Source of the DNA: JABDPF01 sp036351575
GTDB lineage: Bacteria; Pseudomonadota; Gammaproteobacteria; Xanthomonadales; SZUA-36
Length of the DNA: 22,839 bases
Assembly: GCA_036351575.1 (NCBI GenBank)
Contig: JAZBPJ010000170.1
Span: 1 to 22,839, forward strand
Reading direction: 5' to 3'
The notes below the pieces were generated by a model. It did no database searches. It was given only the letters and a program-made list of their open reading frames with translations, and was not told the DNA's origin. Numbering within the stretch: the first letter of the stretch is position 1; every line of letters begins with the position of its first letter. The translations under genes and the position numbers were made by a program. Shown here piece by piece: positions 7,628 to 17,707 of this stretch.

Positions 7628-8946
7628 TGAGCACGTCGCCGATCGTCGTCGAGGGCCTGAACCACGCCTACGGCAAGGGCGAACTGCGCAAGCAGATCCT
7701 GTTCGACGTCGAAGTGGAGATTCGCAGCGGGGAAATCGTGATCGTGACCGGCCCCTCGGGCTCGGGCAAAACCACCCTGCTGACCCTGGTCGGCGCCTTG
7801 CGCTCCGCGCAGGAAGGCAGCGTGCGCGTGCTGGGCAACGAACTGCGCAATGCAAAGCCCGCCACGCTGGAAAAAGTACGCCGCCGCATCGGCTTCATTT
7901 TTCAGCAGCACAACCTGCTCGGCGCGCTGAGCGCGCAGCAGAACGTGGAGCTGGGCGTGCGCTCCAGCGGCCGCTATCCGCGGCGGGAGCACGCGCGGCG
8001 CGCCCGCGAGATGCTCAACGCGGTCGGCATGGGCGAGCGCCTGCATCACCGCCCGGGCCAGCTGTCCGGCGGCCAGCGGCAACGCGTCGCCATCGCCCGG
8101 GCGCTGGCCGCGGAACCGGCCATCGTCATGGCCGACGAACCGACCGCTTCACTGGACCGCAAGTCGGGGCGCGAGGTGGTCGAGCGCATGAAATTCCTGG
8201 CCAAGGAGCACGACACGACCATCCTGCTGGTGACCCACGACAACCGCATCCTGGACATCGCCGACCGCATCGTCCACCTGGAGGACGGCCGCCTGACCAG
8301 CTTTACCGACGCGGTCATCGCGAACAACAGGCACATGATGGAAATGCTGGCCGACAACCGGCAGAAACAGCCGCTGGACGAAATCGTCGACCGGCTGGAT
8401 GAAAACGAGTTTCGCGAGTTGCTGCAGGACATCACCGACGAATCCGAGCGCTTCCTCGAAGCCACCGCGCTGGGCAACAACCTGGCCTTTCGCAGCATGC
8501 TCGAGCGCGGCCTGTTCGCGTTCACGCGCAAGCTGGCGCAGTTGCTCGACGCCGACCGCGCATCGCTGTTCCTGCGGGAGGGCGACGATCTTGTGCTGAA
8601 GGTGGCCGAACACATCCAGGAGATGGGCGAGATCCGCATCCCGGTCGGCAGCGGTATCGCGGGCGCCGTGGCGCAAAGCGGCGAAGCCATTCGAATCGAC
8701 GATGCTTACGCGGACCCCCGTTTCAACCGGGACGTCGACAGGCAGACCGGTTACACGACGCGCTCGATACTGAGTCTGCCGGTCAAGAACATGGACGGCG
8801 AGGTGTTCGCCGTGGCGCAGCTGCTCAACCGTCGCGACGGTCGGCCGTTCGACGAACACGACGAGCAGCGGTTCAGCGAGTTTGTGCAGTCGCTCGGGGT
8901 CATTTTCGAGACGCAGCTCGATATCAGCCGGCGGAGCGCGCGGTGA
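7627..8946 (+). CDS. DevA-type ABC ATPase fused to a C-terminal GAF domain
   Basis: A 439-residue protein, about 200 residues longer than ordinary DevA/LolD-type ATPases. Residues 5-225 form a complete ATPase: Walker A GPSGSGKT (42-49), Q-loop FQQHNLLG, signature LSGGQ (146-150), Walker B IVMADEP (D170/E171) and switch His204. A helical linker spans about 228-283. Residues 285-432 form a GAF domain with RASLFLREGDDLVLKVAEH, GSGIAGAVAQSGEAIRIDDAY, SILSLPVKN and a terminal NRRDGRPFDEHDE. The last fits the NKxnFx3DE motif of cyclic-nucleotide-binding GAF domains (N401, R402, F408, D412, E413). The start is ATG 7627 with GGAGG 7 nt upstream. The fusion implies ligand control of transport (inference). 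The stop overlaps the next gene by GTGA. Confidence 0.9.
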   Translation: MSTSPIVVEGLNHAYGKGELRKQILFDVEVEIRSGEIVIVTGPSGSGKTTLLTLVGALRSAQEGSVRVLGNELRNAKPATLEKVRRRIGFIFQQHNLLGALSAQQNVELGVRSSGRYPRREHARRAREMLNAVGMGERLHHRPGQLSGGQRQRVAIARALAAEPAIVMADEPTASLDRKSGREVVERMKFLAKEHDTTILLVTHDNRILDIADRIVHLEDGRLTSFTDAVIANNRHMMEMLADNRQKQPLDEIVDRLDENEFRELLQDITDESERFLEATALGNNLAFRSMLERGLFAFTRKLAQLLDADRASLFLREGDDLVLKVAEHIQEMGEIRIPVGSGIAGAVAQSGEAIRIDDAYADPRFNRDVDRQTGYTTRSILSLPVKNMDGEVFAVAQLLNRRDGRPFDEHDEQRFSEFVQSLGVIFETQLDISRRSAR

Positions 8947-10772
8947 CCGTCGCACCCCACATCCGGGCGCGCGAAGGCGGCGTCCGGCAGACGCTGGAAC
9001 GGTATTTCGACATCCCGGTCGGGCCGGATCACCCCCTGCTGGAGCGGATCGGCATGCTGCAGCTGGCCGGCGGCGAGTGGCTGATGCACCAGGGCGAGCC
9101 CGGCGATGCGCTGTACCTGCTGGTGCGCGGGCGCCTGCAGGCCTGGGCCGCGGCGCCGGACGGCCGCGAACGCGGCACGTTCCTGAATGAAATCGCCGCC
9201 GGTGACAGCATCGGGGAGCTGAGCCTGCTGACCGGCGCGCCGCGCGCGGTCGGCGTCCAGGCGATTCGCGACAGCCTGCTGGTTTCAATCGACCGGGAAA
9301 ATTTCGAAGCCTTGTCCCGTGATTTCCCGGCGCTGGTAATGAAACTAGCGAGCAATGTCGCCGCTCTCGTTCAGCACCAGCATGCCCGCAAGCAGTCCAG
9401 CACGCGCAACCTGCAGGCCGTGTGCATCCTGAACCTCGATCCGGGCGCCAGCCACTTCGGGCTGTGCCAGCGCCTGGACACCGAGCTCGCCCGGCAGGGC
9501 CCGACGCTGCTGCTGTCACCTGGCCGCCTGATCGAAATGGGGGCGCCGGGCATTCAGCAAGGACTGGACGGTGAAGTTCCCGCGGCACTGGCCGAATGGA
9601 TCCACGAACAGGAGGACCGTCACCGCTTCGTGCTGTTCCAGTGCAATGCGACGGACCGCGCCTGGACCCAGTTCGCGCTGCGCCAGTCGGACATGGTTCT
9701 GATGGTCGCCGATGCTGAATCCCGTCCGCAGACCCATGCCTGGGAGGACGGCCTGCTGGACGAGGCCGGCGCGGCCGTCGCGCGCCGCCTGCTGGTCCTG
9801 CTCCAGCCCGGCGAAGGCCCCTACACCGGCACCGCGGACTGGCTGGAAGCGCACGATGCCGATTACCACGTTCACCTGCGCAGGGACCGGGTCGAAGATA
9901 CCCGGCGTATCGCGCGCATCATCTCGGGCAACGCGCTCGGGCTGGTGCTGGCCGGCGGCGCCGCACGGGGCTTCGCCCACCTGGGTGTCTACAAGGCGAT
10001 GACAGAACTGGACCTGCCGGTCGACTGGATCGGCGGCACCAGCATCGGCGGCATCATGGGCGCGGCGCTCGCCAATCACTGGGGCACCGACGAGGCGATC
10101 CGGCTGGCGCGGGAATGCTTTGTCGGCGGCAAGCCGTTCTCCGATTTCACGCTGCCGGTGGTATCGCTGATTCGCGGGCGGCGGATGACCCGCCTGATCA
10201 GGCAGTACTTCGACTTTCCCATCGAGGACCTGCACACGCCGTTTTTTTGCGTGTCCTGTCACCTCGACACGGGCGACCTGATGGTGCACGAGCGCGGCAA
10301 CCTGGCCTCGGCCGTGCGGGCAGGCGCCTCCATTCCGGGGATCATCCCGCCCGCGGTCGTCGGGCGCAGGCTGACCGTGGACGGCGCGGTCATCAACAAC
10401 CTGCCGGTCGATATCATGCAGCGCAAGCCGGTCGGCCGGATCGTCGCGGTGGAGCTCGGTTCGCACGACCGCGTGGAAGTCGACTACGACGAAATGCCCT
10501 CGGCGCTGGCCGTGCTGCGCGGCCGCTACCTGCCCTTCTCGCGCCGCTACAAGGTGCCCGGATTCTCCACCGTGATGCTCAAGGCGACCGAGCTCGGCAC
10601 GATGGCGAAAATGCGCGAAGCGGGCAAGCAGGCCGACCTGCTGCTGAAACCGCCCGTGCGCCATTTCGGAATGACCGAGGTCAGCGCCTTCGACCGCATC
10701 GTGCAGGCCGGTTACGAGTACGCCATGGCCGAGTTGCCGGCATGGATCGAAGGCGGCATGAAAGATAGCTGA
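8943..10772 (+). CDS. Patatin-like phospholipase/esterase with N-terminal cyclic-nucleotide-binding domain (NTE-like)
   Basis: A 609-residue protein. Residues 29-143 form a cNMP-binding domain with the phosphate-binding cassette GELSLLTGAPRAVGV (91-105; E92 and R101 present). Residues 158-330 form an alpha/beta linker common to bacterial relatives of neuropathy target esterase. Residues 331-500 form the patatin domain: oxyanion loop GGAARG (338-343), nucleophile motif GTSIG with Ser367, and the dyad partner Asp480 in VDGAVINNLPV. All catalytic residues are present, so it should hydrolyse phospholipids or lysophospholipids. No membrane anchor or signal peptide is visible, so it probably acts at the cytoplasmic face. 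It starts at GTG 8943, overlapping the ATPase-GAF gene by 4 bp. Co-translation ties lipid hydrolysis to the transporter (inference). It is the last gene of the operon. Confidence 0.9.
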   Translation: MTVAPHIRAREGGVRQTLERYFDIPVGPDHPLLERIGMLQLAGGEWLMHQGEPGDALYLLVRGRLQAWAAAPDGRERGTFLNEIAAGDSIGELSLLTGAPRAVGVQAIRDSLLVSIDRENFEALSRDFPALVMKLASNVAALVQHQHARKQSSTRNLQAVCILNLDPGASHFGLCQRLDTELARQGPTLLLSPGRLIEMGAPGIQQGLDGEVPAALAEWIHEQEDRHRFVLFQCNATDRAWTQFALRQSDMVLMVADAESRPQTHAWEDGLLDEAGAAVARRLLVLLQPGEGPYTGTADWLEAHDADYHVHLRRDRVEDTRRIARIISGNALGLVLAGGAARGFAHLGVYKAMTELDLPVDWIGGTSIGGIMGAALANHWGTDEAIRLARECFVGGKPFSDFTLPVVSLIRGRRMTRLIRQYFDFPIEDLHTPFFCVSCHLDTGDLMVHERGNLASAVRAGASIPGIIPPAVVGRRLTVDGAVINNLPVDIMQRKPVGRIVAVELGSHDRVEVDYDEMPSALAVLRGRYLPFSRRYKVPGFSTVMLKATELGTMAKMREAGKQADLLLKPPVRHFGMTEVSAFDRIVQAGYEYAMAELPAWIEGGMKDS

Positions 10773-10817
10773 TCTCGCCCCGCCAAACCCCGGTTTACCC
10801 TGCATGACGACGCCCCA

Positions 10818-10837
10818 AGCCCGTATAATAACGGGCT
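10818..10837 (+). promoter_or_regulatory. Candidate -10 element inside a perfect inverted repeat upstream of etfD
   Basis: In the 91-bp gap before etfD, AGCCCGT (10818-10824) and ACGGGCT (10831-10837) form a perfect 7-bp inverted repeat around a 6-nt centre. A consensus TATAAT lies at 10824-10829, overlapping that centre, 35 nt before the start codon. No good -35 hexamer lies 16-18 bp upstream. The arrangement suggests a promoter whose -10 is covered by a dimeric regulator. A terminator for the upstream operon is less likely because no T-run follows. Confidence 0.5.
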
Positions 10838-10863
10838 CCTGCCACCAGCCCGGGTGACCAGCA

Positions 10864-12465
10864 ATGTCCGAACGCGAAATCATGGAATACGACGTCATCG
10901 TCGTCGGCGCGGGCCCTTCCGGCCTGTCCTGCGCGATACGGCTCAAGCAGAAAAAACCTGAACTCACCGTCGCCGTGATCGAAAAGGGCGCCGAGGTCGG
11001 CGCGCACATCCTGTCCGGCGCGGTGATCGAACCGGAGCCGCTGGACGAACTGCTGCCCGGCTGGAAAGACGCGCCGCCGCCGGTCTGCATACCGGTCGAG
11101 CGCGACGAGATCTGGCTGCTCAGGCCGGGCGGCAAGCGCCTGCGCCTGCCCACGCCGCCGCAGCAGAAGAACCACGGCAACTACATCGTGTCCCTCGGGG
11201 CGATGTGCGCCTGGCTGGCCGAGAAGGCCGAGGCGCTCGAGGTGGACATTTTTCCCGGCTACGCCGCGGCCGACATCCGCTACACCGCCGACGGCGCGGT
11301 CGGCGGCATCATCGTGGGTGACATGGGCGTGGACCGCGACGGGCAGCCCAAGGACACCTACATGCAGGGCATCGAGATTCACGCCCCGCTAACGCTGATC
11401 TCGGAAGGCGTGCGCGGCCACCTCGCCAAGCGGCTGATCGCCCGCTACGACCTGGCCGCGGACTGCGACCCCCAGACCTACGGCATCGGTATGAAGGAAC
11501 TGTGGCGCGTGCAGCCCGGCAAGGCGCAACCCGGCCTGGTGCAGCACACCGCGGGCTGGCCGCTGGACAGCCGCATTTATGGCGGCAGCTTCATCTACCA
11601 CCTGGACAAGGACCGCATCGCCATCGGTTTCGTCTGCGGCCTGGACTACCAGGACCCGGAGTTCAAGCCGTTCGAGGCCTTCCAGCAGATGAAGCACCAC
11701 CCGATGGTCAGGGAAATGCTCGAGGGCGGCGAAATCCTGTCTTCGGGCGCCCGCGCCATTTCCGAGGGCGGTTACCAGTCGCTGCCGAAGTGCGAAATGC
11801 CCGGCGCCCTGCTGATCGGCGACTCGGCCGGCACGCTCAACGTGCCCAAGATCAAGGGCGTTCACCAGGCGATGAAATGCGGCATGCTGGCGGCCGACCA
11901 TCTCGCCGAAACGGGTGCCGCCGAGGGCTTCGATGCGAAGCTTCGAGACTCGGAGATCGTGCGCGAACTGCACCGCGTGCGGAACATCCGGCCGGCCTTC
12001 TACAAAGGCTTCTGGCGCGGTTTCATCCGGGCCGCGATCGAGACGGTCACCCTGGGCAAGCTGCCGCTTACCACAGCGGTGCACGCCGACGACAGCGCTC
12101 TGAAAAAGGTCGACGAGTACAGCGCCCCCGAGCGTCACTGGGTCGAGCGCGACCTGCCGCCGCGCGACCGGCTGGCTTCCGTATATTTCGCGACCACCGA
12201 GCACGACGAGGACCAGCCCGTTCACCTGCAGATCATCGACCCGGAGGTCTGTACCACCCGCTGCGTGACCGAATACAATAATCCCTGCACGCGCTTCTGC
12301 CCGGCGCAGGTCTACGAGATGACCGGCGAGGGTGATCAGATGGCGCTGCAGATCAACGCGGCCAACTGCGTGCACTGCAAAACCTGCGATATCAAGGACC
12401 CTTACCAGGTCATCAACTGGGTAACGCCGGAAGGCGGCTGCGGTCCCATGTACCAGAACATGTAA
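10864..12465 (+). CDS. etfD: Electron transfer flavoprotein-ubiquinone oxidoreductase
   Basis: A 533-residue membrane-associated flavoprotein. It passes electrons from reduced ETF, which is loaded by acyl-CoA and related dehydrogenases, to ubiquinone. The FAD-binding fold opens with VIVVGAGPSGLSCAIRL (G15, G17, G20). The middle has the family segments YGIGMKELW, GGSFIYHL and GDSAGTLNVPKIKGVHQAMKCG. The C-terminal ferredoxin-like domain supplies the four 4Fe-4S cysteines: C479 (RFCPAQVYE) and C502/C505/C508 (NCVHCKTCDIKDP). Length matches bacterial ETF-QO. A later Met at codon 7 is a possible alternative start. It heads the operon that continues 33 bp later with etfB, so electron donor and acceptor are co-expressed. 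Confidence 0.97.
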   Translation: MSEREIMEYDVIVVGAGPSGLSCAIRLKQKKPELTVAVIEKGAEVGAHILSGAVIEPEPLDELLPGWKDAPPPVCIPVERDEIWLLRPGGKRLRLPTPPQQKNHGNYIVSLGAMCAWLAEKAEALEVDIFPGYAAADIRYTADGAVGGIIVGDMGVDRDGQPKDTYMQGIEIHAPLTLISEGVRGHLAKRLIARYDLAADCDPQTYGIGMKELWRVQPGKAQPGLVQHTAGWPLDSRIYGGSFIYHLDKDRIAIGFVCGLDYQDPEFKPFEAFQQMKHHPMVREMLEGGEILSSGARAISEGGYQSLPKCEMPGALLIGDSAGTLNVPKIKGVHQAMKCGMLAADHLAETGAAEGFDAKLRDSEIVRELHRVRNIRPAFYKGFWRGFIRAAIETVTLGKLPLTTAVHADDSALKKVDEYSAPERHWVERDLPPRDRLASVYFATTEHDEDQPVHLQIIDPEVCTTRCVTEYNNPCTRFCPAQVYEMTGEGDQMALQINAANCVHCKTCDIKDPYQVINWVTPEGGCGPMYQNM

Positions 12466-12498
12466 CAAGCCACAGAAGACGAACCACAAGGATCGAAA

Positions 12499-13245
12499 AT
12501 GAAGATTTTAGTAGGCATCAAGCGCGTCGTGGATTACAACGTCCGCGTTCGCGTGCTGCCGGACGGCAGCGGTGTGGACATCGACGGCGTCAAGATGAGC
12601 GTCAACCCGTTCGACGAAATCGCGCTCGAGGAAGCCCTGCGCATCCGTGAAGCCGGCAATGCGGACGAGGTCATCGTGGTTTCGGCCGGCGGCGACGAGG
12701 TGCAGCAGCAGCTGCGCACGGGCCTGGCGATGGGTGCCGACCGTGCGATCCAGGTCAAGACCGGCGAGCCGCTGCAGCCCCTGAGCGTCGCGCGGGCCTT
12801 TCTCAAGGTCGTCGAGCGCGAGGGTGTTGAACTGGTGCTGCTCGGCAAGCAGGCCATCGACGACGACAATTCGCAGACCGCCCAGATGATGGCGGCGCTG
12901 TGGGACCGGCCCCAGGCGACGTTCGCCTCCGAGGTGAAACTGGACGGCGGCAAGGCGATCGTCACCCGCGAAGTGGACGTCGGGCTGGAAACCATCGAGG
13001 TCGATCTGCCCGCGGTCGTGTCGGTCGACCTGCGCCTCAACGAGCCGCGTTTCGTCAAGCTGCCGGACATCATGAAAGCCAAGCGCAAACCGCTGGAAAC
13101 CGTATCGCTCGAAGACCTCGGCGTCGCGGTCGAGGGCAACCTGGAAATCGGCAGCTACGAGCCGCCGCAGCCGCGCGAGAAAGGCATCATGGTCGAAGAC
13201 GCCGCCCAGCTGGTGGGCGAACTGAAGAACAGGGGGCTGTTATGA
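12499..13245 (+). CDS. etfB: Electron transfer flavoprotein beta subunit
   Basis: A 248-residue subunit of the soluble ETF heterodimer. It binds AMP and docks dehydrogenases, while the alpha subunit holds most of the FAD site. Signatures include KILVGIKRVVDYNVRVRV at the N-terminus, MSVNPFDEIALEEALRI (34-50), GADRAIQVK, ELVLLGKQAIDDDNSQTAQM and the DLPAVVSVDLRLNEPRF segment near 170-186. The start is supported by AAGGA at 12488-12492 with a 6-nt spacer. It overlaps etfA by 4 bp (ATGA), which is usual for this pair. Confidence 0.97.
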   Translation: MKILVGIKRVVDYNVRVRVLPDGSGVDIDGVKMSVNPFDEIALEEALRIREAGNADEVIVVSAGGDEVQQQLRTGLAMGADRAIQVKTGEPLQPLSVARAFLKVVEREGVELVLLGKQAIDDDNSQTAQMMAALWDRPQATFASEVKLDGGKAIVTREVDVGLETIEVDLPAVVSVDLRLNEPRFVKLPDIMKAKRKPLETVSLEDLGVAVEGNLEIGSYEPPQPREKGIMVEDAAQLVGELKNRGLL

Positions 13246-14172
13246 ACACGATACTGATCATCGCCGAACACGACGGCCGGGAACTCAACGCGGCGACGGC
13301 CAAGACACTCAGCTGCGCCGGCGAAATCGGCGGCACCATCGATATCGCGGTACTGGGCCACGGTGTCGCGGAAGTGGCTGCGCAGGCGGCGGCCCTGGAC
13401 GGCGTCAGCCGGGTGGTGACGGTCGATGCGGAACACCTGGCCAAACCACTGGCCGCGAACTGGGCGACGGAAACCGTGGCGCTGGCCGGCGATTACAGCC
13501 ACGTGATCGGGCCGTCCACGACCTTTGGCCGCGACCTGATGCCGCGCATCGCCGCGCTGCTGGGCGCAAACCAGGTCAGTGACATCATGGCCGTGAGCGG
13601 CCCGAGAACCTTCAAGCGGCCCGTTTACGCGGGCAACGCAATCGTCGAAGTGACCGTCGCCGAGGAATCGAAGGTCGTCGCGACGGCGCGTGCCGCGAGC
13701 TGGAAGGCGGCCGGCGGCGGCGGGTCCGCGGCCATCGAGTCGAAACCGGCCGTCGCGGGGCCCGCGGAGCACACCCGGTACATCGGCCTGGAAATCGAGG
13801 GCGGAGAACGCCCGGACCTGCAGAGCGCCGCGCGCGTCGTTGCCGGCGGCCGGGCGCTGGCCAGCGAAGACCAGTTCGCGCTGATCTACGACTTCGCGGA
13901 CAAGATCGGCGCCGGGGTCGGCGGCACTCGCGCCGCCGTGGACGCAGGCTACTGCCCCAACGACATGCAGGTCGGCCAGACCGGAAAAATCATTGCACCG
14001 GACCTCTATTTCGCGTTCGGCATTTCCGGCGCGATACAGCACGTCACCGGCATCAAGGATGCCGGCACGATCGTGGCCGTCAACAAGGACCCGGAAGCAC
14101 CGATTTTCGAAGTCGCCGATATCGGCCTCGTGGGTGACCTGTTCACGGTGATCCCGGAACTGGAGTCGCTGC

Positions 14173-14180
<8 letters not shown>
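13242..14180 (+). CDS. etfA: Electron transfer flavoprotein alpha subunit
   Basis: A 312-residue FAD-carrying ETF subunit. The N-terminal domain starts TILIIAEHDGRELNAATAK and includes HVIGPSTTFGRDLMPRIAALL. The C-terminal FAD domain has VVAGGRALASEDQFALIYD, GAGVGGTRAAVDAGY, QVGQTGKIIAPDLYFAFGISG, AIQHVTGIKDAGTIVAVNKD and EVADIGLVGDLFTVIPEL, all canonical. ATG 13242 overlaps the etfB stop, which argues against the longer open frame that runs through etfB. The gene overlaps aacS by 8 bp. Confidence 0.97.
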
Positions 14181-16124
<1,944 letters not shown>

Positions 16125-16128
<4 letters not shown>

Positions 16129-17126
16129 GCATGGGCGACCGGAACATCCTGCAGATCTCTTACGAGGAAGGCCCGTTCCGCGACTGGATCGATGAGTACG
16201 ACGACGTGCTCGCGGTATTTGACTTCGGGCGTTCGCCGCTGGATTCCGAAGACCCGCGGCATGTGCCGGTCGCCCTGGAGCAACTGGACAGTCCCTCACG
16301 CGTCGAGGTCTGGCGCAGCCGCGGGCCGATCAAGACCGGCAGCTGGGACAGCCTGCGCTTTGCCCAGGGCGAAGTGCTCACGATGGGCCACATAGCGCTG
16401 GACCTGGAAAAAGCCGGGGACATTCGCGAAAGCAGCCGCCTGGCTTACGACATCCTGCAGTCCTACCTGCAGCAGTCACCGCACCCCTGGCTGCTTAAAA
16501 TCTGGAACTACATACCGGGCATCAACGAGGGCGACGGGGACCAGGAACGCTACCGGCGCTTCTGCCTGGGACGCGCGGAATCGGTGCCGATCGATCCGGG
16601 CGGAAGTCCGCCGCTGCCCGCGGCGACCGGCATCGGCACACCGCCGGATGAACGCGCGCTGCAACTGTACTTTCTGTCCGGGGCGTTGCCCGGGCTTGAC
16701 GTGGAAAATCCGCGCCAGGTCAGCGCATGGCGCTACCCCAGGCAATACGGACCACGCAGCCCCCTTTTTTCGCGTGCAACGATCCTGCGCAGCAACGGCT
16801 CCAGCCAGTTCCTGATCTCGGGCACGGCCAGCATCATCGGCCACGAAACCCACCATGAAAACCAGGTCGCAGACCAGTTGCGGGAGTCACTGCGCAACGT
16901 GCAGAGCCTGTTGCGTGAAGGCCACCGGCTGATGGGCGGCTGCAAGGCGCTGGCTGAAGGCGAGGGCATTCTGAAGGTCTATGTCCGTCAGCCGGAAGAC
17001 TTCGAACTGGTTCGCCGCACCCTGGAGCCGGAGGTGCCGGCAAACATTCCGCGCATTTACCTGCAGGGCGACATCTGCCGGGCCAGCCTGCTGACCGAAA
17101 TCGACGGGATCGTGAATTTCAGCTGA
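16125..17126 (+). CDS. Chorismatase of the FkbO/Hyg5/XanB2 family
   Basis: A 333-residue protein I assign to the enzymes that cleave chorismate to hydroxybenzoates or a dihydroxycyclohexadiene acid plus pyruvate. Supporting segments are WNYIPGINEGDGDQERYRRFCLGR (about 127-150), the hinge WRYPRQYGPRSPLFSRAT (202-219), ISGTASIIGHETHH (231-244), KVYVRQPEDFELV (284-296) and YLQGDICRASLLTEIDG (312-328). Gly233 and Cys318 look like the Hyg5/XanB2-type choice at positions thought to steer product formation (from memory; needs alignment). XanB2 of Xanthomonas makes 3- and 4-hydroxybenzoate for arylpolyene pigment and ubiquinone. GTG 16125 overlaps the aacS stop; ATG 16131 is an alternative start. It is the last gene of the etf operon. 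The family is fairly sure, the product is not. Confidence 0.82.
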
Positions 17127-17138
17127 GTCCTGAACGAA

Positions 17139-17165
17139 AAACGGCCGGGGCAAGCCCGGCCGTTT
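17139..17165. terminator. Bidirectional intrinsic terminator between convergent genes
   Basis: A perfect 11-bp stem (AAACGGCCGGG / CCCGGCCGTTT) closes a 5-nt loop. Read on the minus strand the stem runs into five Ts (CCGTTTTTCG), a good terminator for the YdcH-like gene. Read on the plus strand it ends in TTT, enough for the etf-aacS-chorismatase operon that stops 12 bp upstream. Confidence 0.88.
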
Positions 17166-17185
17166 ACGCTGAATGGTCCCGTGGT

Positions 17186-17401
17186 CTAGGACGTGTACTC
17201 ATCCATGATGCGGGCCAGCTTGTCCTTTGCCCACAGTTTTTCTTTCTTGAGTTGGTTCAGCGCCAGGTCTTCCATGGGAGCCGTGCCGATTTCAGCGGCG
17301 GTGACTCTTTTATCAAGCTCTTGATGATGGTTGTAAATACGAAGAAACTCTTCGTTCTCTTTCATCAGTTGCTCCATCTGTTCCTGGTGGTGTTCAAACA
17401 T
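17186..17401 (-). CDS. DUF465/YdcH-like small helical protein
   Basis: A 71-residue, almost wholly alpha-helical and charged protein (MFEHHQEQMEQLMKENEEFL, then RIYNHHQELDKRVTAAE and LNQLKKEKLWAKDKLARIM). The spacing and the LKKEKLxxKDxLxxI end match the DUF465 (YdcH) family, whose function is unknown. GGAGG at 17408-17412, 6 nt before ATG 17401, fixes the start and rules out the longer open frame. It stands alone: a possible terminator lies behind the upstream OmpA-like gene, and a strong terminator follows it. Confidence 0.88.
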   Translation of the reverse strand: MFEHHQEQMEQLMKENEEFLRIYNHHQELDKRVTAAEIGTAPMEDLALNQLKKEKLWAKDKLARIMDEYTS

Positions 17402-17707
17402 TGGAATCCTCCGATTCGAAGCATTTAGGGATTGGCGAAGCGCTGCGGCAGAAAAACAGGCACAGGAGCTTCGCTGAACAGGTTCTTTATTTTGGATAGA
17501 TGTACGGGCGGGGTATACGAATCGATGTATGCGGCAGGCATGGTCGAAGAAACCATCAGCCGCGTACCTCGTTTTCAATGTAGTAAACCATCGTACTGAA
17601 TCTAACCCTAGCGCAAAAAAAAGGGGGCCGCAAGCAAAGCGGTCAGACGTTGCCAGGGGCCGCTGGGGCCGGAGACAGCGCCCGGCCCGAATAAATGACC
17701 CGGCGCT
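17402..17707. other. Intergenic region upstream of the YdcH-like gene
   Basis: A 306-bp stretch, visibly less GC-rich than its neighbours. It should hold the promoter of the YdcH-like gene, though I could not pick convincing -35/-10 hexamers, and a candidate terminator at 17615-17642. A 43-codon minus-strand frame (17556-17425, MVSSTMPAAYIDSYTPP...) exists with GAGG about 10 nt upstream. Its third positions are not GC-rich like real genes here, so I do not call it. Confidence 0.5.
17615..17642 (-). terminator. Weak intrinsic terminator behind the OmpA-domain lipoprotein gene
   Basis: On the minus strand, CCGC-TTTGCTT-GCGG (17642-17628) is followed by a C-run and eight Ts (17622-17615). The stem is only 4 bp, but the T-tract is long and lies about 85 bp after the stop of the OmpA-like gene. 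Function is inferred. Confidence 0.45.

Noticed and set aside
8149..9588. A 479-codon minus-strand frame opposite the ATPase-GAF and esterase genes
   Set aside because: The plus strand has complete catalytic motifs here; the minus-strand text has none.
10773..10817. Terminator after the esterase gene
   Set aside because: No GC-rich hairpin followed by Ts was found. The inverted repeat further on encloses a TATAAT and lacks a T-run.
9516..11180. A 554-codon minus-strand frame opposite the esterase and etfD
   Set aside because: It spans an intergenic promoter region and two well-identified plus-strand genes, and has no domain signature.
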